From Bemisia tabaci (taxonomy: Eukaryota; Arthropoda; Insecta; Hemiptera; Aleyrodidae): DNA of 64,000 nt. How positions within the stretch are numbered: position 1 is the stretch's first letter; every line of letters starts with the position of its first letter. The translations under genes were made by a program, and so were the position numbers. Shown here one piece after another: positions 56,085 through 64,000 of this stretch. The notes below the pieces were generated by a model, which worked only from the letters and a program-made list of their open reading frames with translations, was not told where the DNA came from and did not search any database. The stretch is from assembly GCF_918797505.1 (NCBI RefSeq), contig NC_092794.1, positions 35,392,122 through 35,456,121 of the forward strand, in the 5' to 3' direction.

Positions 56085-57003
56085 TTTTCCTTTTTAATTC
56101 ATTAATTTGTGTCAAATAAGTTTCATACGGTTATCGATTGTCAATTTGAGTAAATATCGGGGGGAAAATGTACGTAAAATAAGGGGGCGGGGGGTAGTTA
56201 TCGGAACTGCTTGATTTACAAATATGGATGAAGAATTAAAAATAAAATGTTACGTGATCATGCAGAAAAGAAAAAGAAAGGGTAGAATAAAAATAAAATG
56301 ATTACGTGATCATGCAGAAAATAAAAAGTTAGGAGAAGAGACGGGATTCGAACCCGAGCGCCGCAGTTACGAAGCCAGCTCCTGAGCAGTGGGGCTCCGG
56401 CGTTCGCTGGAGTACGAGGTGCGATAAAGCGGTACTAGAGGCTGCTTCAGTGTTGCCACGCGCCGCACGACCAAATCACGCGCCGAAAACGCAACTTTTG
56501 GAAATTTTTTACGCCCTTCCTATTGCGCATTCGGGAAAACGGTTCAAATTGACCTCTAGAATTGGTCCATAGAGTCTGTAAAAAAAAATTCAGCCCAATC
56601 GGAGGCGGCAGGTCCGTAAGTTCCCTTGTGAGCTTCCCGCGCTTGCTTTTCAGCCAACGCGGGCTCTTATTTTCTCCGAGGGCGCGGGGTAATCGGCTAG
56701 GAGTCGGATAGATTCAGCCCAGTGTTTGTTTGTTTACTTCACGGACTGGACTGCCACACTCGGCAGAGGAACCTCGCCGGCACGCGAGGTCAAAAGTGCA
56801 TGGCCATCGCCGGACGGATAGAATGGATGCCATCTTAGATAACCCAAGCAATGCGCGTTTACATGGGAGCTCAAAATACGGAACTTTGAACTCGTAATTC
56901 GTGGGTTAATATTGCTCAAAAAAATCGGGGGAAATTCATGTGAACTATGTGAATTCTCTAGTTTTCAAAAATGCAAGAATTACAAATTACTGAACAAGCG
57001 CAT
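56085..57003. repeat. Right long terminal inverted repeat
   Basis: Reverse complement of 52421-53343. The inner edge starts TTTTCCTTTTTAATTCATTA and the outer edge ends near CAAGCGCATTAT. Small differences from the left arm (for example CTCCAGCGAACG preceded by GTA here and by GAT there) show the arms are not a perfect assembly mirror. Confidence 0.85.
56329..56403 (-). repeat. tRNA-like module in the right arm
   Basis: Exact reverse complement of the left-arm module, with the B box appearing here as GGATTCGAACC on the plus strand. Its preservation in both arms over 100 bp without change, while other arm segments diverged, hints at gene conversion or selection. Confidence 0.6.
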
Positions 57004-57688
57004 TATTGCTACGCGACTTTTACTAAATAGAAATTTTAATCTACACGTGAAATGCAAACTTATTGTTTTTAAAAGTCATGTTCGATTTTGAAACACGGAA
57101 TAGCTGTTTGATTGCAATTTATTGTTATTTTTGACAACTATTTTTGACTATTTTTATCACCCAATTTTTGAAATTTTAATAGCTAATATCTACTTAATCG
57201 TCATTTATCACCATCGAATTCCTTTTTTTGAAAACTGCTACATGGGTAAGAAAAAGAAAAAAGAAGAGAACAGGACTCAGGGAGCGAGCGAGGTAGCCTG
57301 CCTTCAGTCGGAAATGAGAATGCGATACAACGTGACAGGACCTACTCAGCTCAACGTTGGGCAGCGAATAGACATTTTTCCAGTGGACTATTGGGTGCAG
57401 AGACAACTTACCATTTTTGCCAGCTTTCAAGGGATTCTTTTTAAATGTTCTGATTTTTTAGATTCGAGTACCTACCTTGATCTCAGCCTCACTCTCAGTG
57501 AGTAAAAGTAAATCAGTGATTGAAATCAGATTAAAAGAATCTCTTTTTTTTTGGGGGGGGGGGGGGGAGTAATTTGAGATTGATCGGACGGAATGAGAGA
57601 CAGAGTAAGTTTTTTTTTTTTTTGTTTTTTTTGAGACTCTCGTCAAGGGTTGAGAGTAGGATTAGGAAGGTCAGTGGCAAATTGCATA
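57004..57688. other. No recognisable gene
   Basis: AT-rich. A 127-codon frame (57122-57505) lacks any recognisable domain. Poly-G (57554-57567) and poly-T (57611-57631) runs are simple sequence. Confidence 0.4.
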
Positions 57689-58715
57689 CCGTCAGTGTGC
57701 CCAACTTGGGACGTTTTGAACACGTTTTGTTGAATATTTCGGCGGCATATTAATATTTTGACCTGCGGTCTGGCGCAAATGAAAGATCTTTTAAAGCTGA
57801 TTCCAATAGTCTACTTGTTTTTTCCCCATTTTTTTTTTATTTTTTTTTTATTTTTTTATTGGTGTCCCAAGTTAGGCGCATAGGTGCCCATCTTGGGACA
57901 CCTGATTAAATTAGCTAAAAACGTCATGTTAGATGCCTAGAAGCAAACTTGGGACACAGATTGTCTTTTTAAAAAAGAAAATGAGTCACTGGGCACAAAT
58001 TTTGAGCTTTTAAATTTAATTTTAAGTATTCAAACAATATTACAAAAATATAGAACAAAGTCAAATTAGTGGAAATGACCTTGGTACTTGGTTTGGTTTG
58101 GACTGACCTGGTTTATCCTAGGTACTTATTAATAAATTACTTAATACTTATCAGTCTGGTAGGTAAGACACTTAAACAAAATGTTGCTAGGTAGGTACCT
58201 ATCATAGTTTTGGTATTTACTTAATTGAACATATTAGACATTAGAGTTTTAATTAATACTTGTCGGTCAGGCACATCACAAACTTATGAGCAACAGTTTT
58301 ATCACAGCTTAGGTAATTACCAAGGCTTACTTAGGCACTTAGTCGTGTTGTACCTATCTACCTGACTATGTACAATATGAGAAGAAAAATAACAAATTTA
58401 AGGTAAATTTACCTAATAAGAAGAAAAAAATTAAATATAGTCAAAAAATGAGAAAAGTAAAAAAGTACTTAAAAATTAAATTGACCGAATGAAGAACATG
58501 AAAAGTTTAAAGAATTGAATCTTACGTATACCTAGTTAATAAGATATAATTTGATAGGTAACATATATGGCAACGTAGTAAGAAAAGTTTGGTAAACATA
58601 ACATCTACCCCTCCTGGGACACCTGTCTCAAGTTGTGGCCACATCAAAAAAATTCCGGAAATTTTAAGGTTATGAAATGAAAAACCAGTATCCAAAATGT
58701 CGGACTATGTAAACA

Positions 58716-59306
58716 ACAAAGACATAAAGACGGAGCGCTAAAAGCAAAAAATGAAGCTTCTTTTCAATCACCTCTACTATTGGCTAGAGGATTGGCGGCG
58801 AAATCGGGACAAGTTTGAAATTCAAATGTAGGGCGGGAACTAAATAAAATTGCGGAAACAAAGTATTTTAGGTTGATTTTTGCCCAAATTCACTTACACA
58901 CTCATATTTTTATAACTTTAGGTTAGTTTTGGTCCGTCGTCGACCGATTAATTTCATTTGGTAGTAACGGTCATCTACGACTGTAACGGCCTGTTTGAAC
59001 CGGCAGAACCACCATGAGCAGAAGAAAAACTAACATTATCTGAGATTACTGCCTGTTACCGAGCAAAAGTAGGTGTATTATAATAGGACGCAGTCCCAAC
59101 TTTCTCAATACATTCGTTTTAGGCATTTTAAATACGTTTTGAAGAAGAGATGTGGAAAAATCAAGAGGACAAGTTCAAATCAAATTTCTGTTTGCCGCCA
59201 TGGATTCCCGCGCTCATTTACACACTCACACAAGCACCCACCGCCAAACCAGGCTTCACTTTTTCCCTGTGCTTTTAGATACGAGCACTCCGTCTTTATG
59301 TCTTTG
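58716..59306. mobile_element. hAT-type MITE, copy 2, TSD GTAAACAA
   Basis: 591 bp, in reverse orientation relative to 9907-10507 and similar along the whole length. Ends CAAAGACATAAAGACGGAGC and complement. The 8-bp TSD GTAAACAA is exact (58708-58715 and 59307-59314). This independently confirms the ends and target length deduced from copy 1. Confidence 0.92.
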
Positions 59307-59502
59307 GTAAACAATCATCTCATCTAAATGCCCGAGGTCCCTGGAAAGTCCCAGGACTTCAACCGTCAATTCTCTTCAGTACACAGACCAGACATACCAC
59401 GCACTATAATTTTTTTTCATAATAAATTATTTACCAAGAAAAACGTAAAAATATTAGGTATTTACAAAGAGTGGTAGCGGCCTCTGAGCACGTCAGTTCT
59501 TA

Positions 59503-61617
59503 GGGCTATTCCTGTCAAACTGGGTGTTAGCTGCTAGTTGATCAACTAGTAGTTGAGGCGAACTACCAGTTCAGCGGAGCCGGGTGTCTTGTGACGAAAT
59601 TTCAACCTCTAGTTCGTCAACTAGCGGTCAACAGGCTGTTGACTGATGAGTGTCTGATTGCAGTACTACTCTTTTCCAAAACATGCAAGAAAAAAGCCAT
59701 TTCCGGTCAATCGGCAGCCATTATTTTCCAGAAATCACGTCACTCGTCGTGTGTTCGTGTTCGACTCTCGACTCCGAGGGTAGGGAACAACTTCCACAAA
59801 AGGGCGAAGGAATTTTTTTAGAAAATTGGGGAAATATAACTTTTTTCGGACCTTATGTGATTCCTGCTGAGATTAATATTGTTAGATTTTATTTTTATAT
59901 GTATGCAGAGTTGCTAAAAGACATTTCATCGAACGAAATTTCGTGAAATTTCACAAGAAATTTCGTGAAATTTCACAAGAAATCACAAGAAATTTCATGA
60001 AATTTCTTTTTTCCTCATGAAATTTCTTTCGACCGACAAAATGTCAAACATTTTCTCTCAGATTCAAGAAATGTAAAATACCTGCCTACTTACCGATCTC
60101 AAAATCTAGCACTGCGAAGTTCAAAAATACAGGTACTCTACTTGTGTATCAAATATTTCCTATTTAAAAAAAGAAATACGTTAGCGAAGGAAACTGTTAA
60201 TTCCTGAAAAATCCATTAAATTGTTTCAAGGATAGTTTAAGATCCCTCCCTCCCTTTTGTACCAAGAAATAAGGTGAAACTATTAGGGGGTACTAGAATT
60301 CTTTATAGTCAAGAAATTTGTTTTGTTCCAAGTATGAAAGCTATAACGTTTTACTCTATCCGTAAAATTTATTTTGATGTTCAACTAGTACGGCTGTGTG
60401 TTCAACCAAAATTTGAGAAAAAAAATTAAAATTACCTATATATGTTTTTGCTGTTTTACTCAACTTTCTGGACATTTCTAAAGTTCCCTTTCACAGTTTA
60501 CCACGTGTGTATAAAGAGACTTAAGGAGATTCATAAGTTTCTAGGGTTTAATCCTGAATTCTGTGTGTTAAATGAAATTTCTTGAAATTTCCTCATGATA
60601 TTTCTTTTTATAATCTTTCACGAAATTTCTTAACTCTGTATGTATGTGAATGTTGCAAGATTCTGGGGAGGGGGAACAGAATCCTTCCAAATGGCACCCT
60701 TCAACGATACCAGTGTTTTTCTCATGACATTTGATTTTTTTTGTTTTCGCTTTAAGCATCAAACAGAGTCATCAGTATTTTTAGAAACTTCATGAATTAT
60801 TCCATTGGAACAGTTTGAGTTTTTAAGAAATATGTAGTTAAAAACAAATTGTGTATCTGAAAATGGTTGACGAATGAAGAGTTATAAGGTTATAGGTTTG
60901 GTATTTTTTCAGATTTCCAATTACTGAATTACAGCAAAGACAGGAACTATATTTTTGTTCTGGAATTATATGTTTGCTAAGTAAAAGTATTGATATCAAT
61001 ATTCTGTCAATTGGCGGCGAGAAAATCCAATTTTTCCAATTTTTCATATTTTTCACAGGTTTGTGAAATTTCATGAAATATTTCACTGAAACTTCCAACC
61101 TTTCATATTTTTCATTTCACGCTTGCAACCCTGATCATGGGCTCAATTTGGACGAGTAGCAAGGCCACTGTTTCTTTCTTCAGGCGAAACCGCATGAAAA
61201 ATTGAGGTTCGCTCAATAAGTCAAAATAATTCACTTGGCCCTTCGGAGGGCAGGTCTCCGTGGAATGTATACATACTCTTCCTCGTCATCTGAGGAGCTG
61301 ACGAACTCATCATAGAGAGCCAACATTTTCAAACTTAATTAGAGAAACTCAAACCATAAAATTATTAACGAATATCGCAAGACAGATCACGCCAACAACC
61401 GTAAGAACCAAAACATAACATCCAGTGTGAAAAAAGTGAGGTTATAAAATGGTCTCAACCTCAAGTTGAAGACTCGACAGCCAGAAAAAGTAGCAGTTGA
61501 GTAACAGACGGTCAACGGGAACTCAACTGATGGTTGAAAATTGACAAGACACGTCAACCGGTAGTTGACGGTCAACAGCTACTCAACTGGTAGTTGACGC
61601 TTGTGACAGGAACGGCC
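59503..61617. mobile_element. Foldback element with GGGCNNTTCCTGTCA ends, larger copy
   Basis: The left end GGGCTATTCCTGTCAAACTG and the right end TGACAGGAACGGCCC pair; both sides contain strings of GTTGAC, CAACTAGTAGTTG and similar alternations for about 130 bp. The flanks read TTA and TAA, not an exact duplication. The interior contains a TTTCGTGAAATTTCACAAGA-type repeat block (59930-60010) and related phrases at 60570-60620 and 61065-61100, perhaps another decayed element. Confidence 0.6.
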
Positions 61618-61629
61618 CTAAGGATACTT

Positions 61630-62150
61630 AGGGCCGTTCCTGTCAAATCGGGTCTCAACTGCTAGTTGACGAACTACCAGTTAAAGGTAACTTCCAGTTC
61701 GACCTGAAGGAGAGTCTTGTCACTGATTTTCAACCTCTAGTTACTGAACAAAGACTACTTGCCAAATAGTGCATTAACATGATTTGTTCCCTCATATCCT
61801 ACATCAGGTCGTATCTAATGTCTGGGAACCCTTGCCGAAAATTCAATTAGCAGTTGAACGAGACAACAGAACAACCCTTGCAAAGAGGAGGGTGCGGGTG
61901 GTGGGGTCCACAACCCGAGCCCAGGTAGTTAAATCAGGCTCTTTGTGAACTAGTGAAACGCGAAGAACCGGAACGAATGTTTTGTCTGAAGTCCTAGTTG
62001 AAACCCAACAGGCAGAAAAAGCACCAGTTGAAAATCAGCCCGTTAACAGCCTCTCAACCAGTAGTTGTAAATTGACAAGACACACCAACCTCTAGTTGAA
62101 CCGTTAACAGACAGTCAACTACTAGTTAAATGATTTGACAGGAATGGCCC
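61630..62150. mobile_element. Foldback element with GGGCCGTTCCTGTCA ends, TSD TTA
   Basis: 521 bp; GGGCCGTTCCTGTCAAATCG at the left and the complement (TTTGACAGGAATGGCCC) at the right, with TTA on both sides. The same CAACT and AGTTG alternations fill both ends. GGG-starting ends and a TTA target fit PIF/Harbinger MITEs. It lies 12 bp from the larger copy. Confidence 0.75.
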
Positions 62151-62289
62151 TTAGAGTGGGATGTAGGTGATCAACAACAGCAAAAACATCAACAATAACA
62201 CTCGAAACAGTGGTGCCACGGAGTTTCGAAAAAAAAATTCCCTAAATGCCCTAAGTTAGATGACCGTCCCAAGTTGGGCACACTGACGG

Positions 62290-63756
62290 TATTTCATTTT
62301 GTGATTTTTTAAGCGCAGCAGCCTTCAACTTCTTCTACAAGCACTGGCACCAGCACAGATGATTATTTATCAAGTCACTGTCATTCCGGGTCTACTAGCG
62401 GTCAAGTTGCATTACTTGCTGCGCTATCCCTACACTCATTACTGGAAGGGGCAGTTATTGGCGTGCAGCATGAGCCCATAGAGGTAAAGCCTACTTTTCT
62501 CACTTACCTAGTACTTTCCTATCTGTTTCAAAATGCCCTCCATTAGTAACCACTAGGATGAGAGATCTGCAGGCAAAGTTCATTTTTGCTTTGTTAGTGG
62601 AGAAAAAAACAGATATGACTGATCAAATCTAAAGGGGCACCGTTAACGCGGACATGCCCTTTGACTAATCTTGGTGGCAAGCGGTTTAGCCGCAGGTGAG
62701 GTGGGTGACGTAGAAGTAATTACTGTTTGTGTCAACAACTGGCTGCGGGCCAATAGGAAAGACTTTTAAGAGACCGGGTGGAAGAAGTCGCTGCACCGTT
62801 TTCAAAAATGTAAGGATTGGGCAGATGCGACTACGTCGAGGAGTAGGGTAAAGTGTCCTAAATGAGTCTCACAACTTTTGTACTTAAGGAATATATTTAT
62901 CTTACTTCTTCGCAGACTTAAACTTTCGTTTTTGCTTATTAAACCCTACAGCATGATAAAAATGGGCACGTTTGGAAATGAGGTCGGTATGGAAAATCTG
63001 TCATTACTTCGCACAACGGGTACCAACTTTTAAAAACTATAGCTCGTTGGCAAGCTGGTCGTTCTAAAGCCGGTCTGGGTTTTTTTCTGGCATCAATAGT
63101 TCCAGAGATATCAAATGGGTAAACTTACTTAAAAATCCACCAGCGTAAATAATTTTAATTAAGGATAGTCCTAATACTTTTCATTCATTTTGTTTCCCTC
63201 TCATACTAGGAAATAATGTTTACTCAAATACATTGTATGGAAACAATATTTGACCTTTGTCATGTGAAAAATGTTCTTATGGGGGTTCTACACTATCTAG
63301 GTCAGTAACCTTCTTAAATATTGCGTTGGTACTCTAAAAGGCACGTAGAACTTAGGGTAGACCGGGACATAGAATAATAGCCACCAGAAAGGTAACTGGC
63401 ATATCCTCCCGTAAGATCTCGCTTAGTCACTTTTTTGAAGCGGACTTTCCTCTTTTTCCTCGCGAAATTTGAAACGGTAGGCTGAGCGGGGGTCACGGGG
63501 ATTTCAAGAATCGGAGCAAAGATAGCCGACTGCTGCCCTTCTGTTAAGTATTATTCTATGACCGGGGTTATGTAGACACGGCGCGCGGCGGGTCAAGTGG
63601 ACACTTGCTCCCAGCGTCGCCTCTCTTTTATACCTACATCTGTGGTAAATTCTTGTAATCGGTTTATAGGTCATGTTCACAAATTTGATTGTTATTTCAA
63701 GAGTAAATTTTCTGAAGTCCAATCCCAATTCCATCTGGGCATCTTAGAGTGAATCA
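62290..63756. other. No recognisable gene; one short inverted repeat
   Basis: AT-rich sequence without a conserved frame. GACCGGGACATAGAATAATA (63358-63377) pairs with TATTATTCTATGACCGGGGT (63548-63567), a possible small TIR element of about 210 bp. Confidence 0.5.
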
Positions 63757-64000
63757 TCGCAGGGAGCGCCACCGCTGTGTTTTGATTTTTTGGTCCACAC
63801 TATTAGAGTTCGTGCAGCTCCACGTGAGTCCTTGAGCTTTTATGAAAGTAAAAGGAATTTCTGTTAAAATCGAAGAGACATTCTAGCTATAAAATTCTTC
63901 TGAAACTTGATCTCAGAAAAAAGTAGGGTTAAGAATGATGACCTTGATGCAACCAATCGCGAGTGATGATCGCTCTCAGCAGTCGCAGGTATCTCTCTCC
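63757..64000. repeat. Dispersed repeat R2, second copy (cut by window end)
   Basis: Reverse complement of parts of 36630-37362, continuous through the point where that copy carries a 0.4-kb MITE. It runs off the window, so its true length is unknown. Confidence 0.75.

Larger units (their letters stand above)
52421..57003 (+). mobile_element. Long-TIR DNA transposon with an intact pogo-like transposase
   Basis: The arms 52421-53343 and 56085-57003 are inverted copies of about 920 bp. Most phrases are identical (GACCTCGCGTGCCGGCGAGG, GCGCCGAAAACGCAACTTTT, TACATTTTCCCCCCGATATT); stretches near 52700-52800 and 56620-56720 have diverged. Between them is one intact transposase gene. The arms are far longer than usual for pogo-like elements and each holds a tRNA-like sequence. 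The outermost bases (ATGAGCTTGTTTA / ATGCGCTTGTTCA) differ slightly, so the exact ends and the TSD are not settled. Confidence 0.85.
57689..62289. mobile_element. TIR element with CCGTCAGTGTGCCC ends, TSD TA
   Basis: CCGTCAGTGTGCCCAACTTG (57689) is matched by its reverse complement ending at 62289, about 25 bp perfect, with TA on both sides. Near the left end, phrases like CTTGGGACAC recur at 57890, 57950 and 58615, typical of subterminal binding repeats. No transposase of its own was recognised; about 3.3 kb of the 4.6 kb is made of other insertions. Confidence 0.7.

Noticed and set aside
57122..57505. 127-codon frame
   Set aside because: No domain, lysine run from an A-rich patch, and no sign of codon conservation or a second copy.

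Overview
The window looks like a repeat-dominated, AT-rich arthropod nuclear genome. A hemipteran-type insect is my best guess, from base composition and the transposon mix; no marker gene fixes the species. There are no operons, ribosome binding sites or bacterial features. I recognise no host protein-coding gene. Almost every coding region I can name belongs to a transposable element, many inserted into one another, and exact target-site duplications (TSDs) let several nests be read in order.

Layout. 0-10 kb: AT-rich spacer, a 0.39-kb foldback repeat (1253-1640) and a 1.18-kb-armed, apparently perfect palindrome (2233-4625). 10-20 kb: a 601-bp hAT-type MITE with 8-bp TSD (9907-10507), a 40-bp-arm hairpin (11320-11408), and two elements with terminal inverted repeats (TIRs; 14347-16198 and 17479-18322, the second holding a tRNA-like sequence). 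20.8-27.5 kb: a four-level nest, namely a CAGGGTG-ended foldback element, inside it a GTTTATGCG-type TIR element, and inside that two elements both ending in CCCTGGTAAAAAT (22887-24836 and 25477-26867). One carries a tRNA-like sequence and a 42-bp minisatellite, the other a 5S-rRNA-like sequence. 28.6-35.4 kb: a decayed Ty1/copia element on the minus strand, inserted with TSD ACTAG at the edge of a Helitron-like hairpin end. One LTR is split by a 580-bp Harbinger-like MITE and its RNase H by an 855-bp hAT-like insertion.

37.5-43.9 kb: a nearly intact Ty3/gypsy element (38461-43465, TSD GTAAG), one in-frame stop away from an open gag-pol frame, inserted in one arm of a long inverted repeat. 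43.9-46.7 kb: a dispersed repeat holding an internally deleted pogo/Tigger element (TSD TA), which holds a decayed Ginger-type element (TSD TATA) with a gypsy-like integrase and a cysteine-rich C terminus. 47-51 kb: foldback elements and a 31-bp-type minisatellite. 52.4-57.0 kb: a 4.6-kb element with ~0.92-kb TIRs and an intact 600-aa pogo-like DDD transposase with a cysteine-rich tail; each arm carries a tRNA-like sequence with a perfect B box. 57.7-62.3 kb: a 4.6-kb element (TSD TA) hosting a second hAT-type MITE with exact 8-bp TSD and two CCTGTCA-type foldback elements. The window ends in a repeat whose other copy is at 36.6-37.4 kb.

Functionally this is a transposon graveyard with a few young members. 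The best candidates for something undescribed are the long-TIR element with Pol III modules and zinc-binding-tail transposase, the recurrent presence of Pol III promoter-like modules inside four different TIR elements, and the large palindrome.
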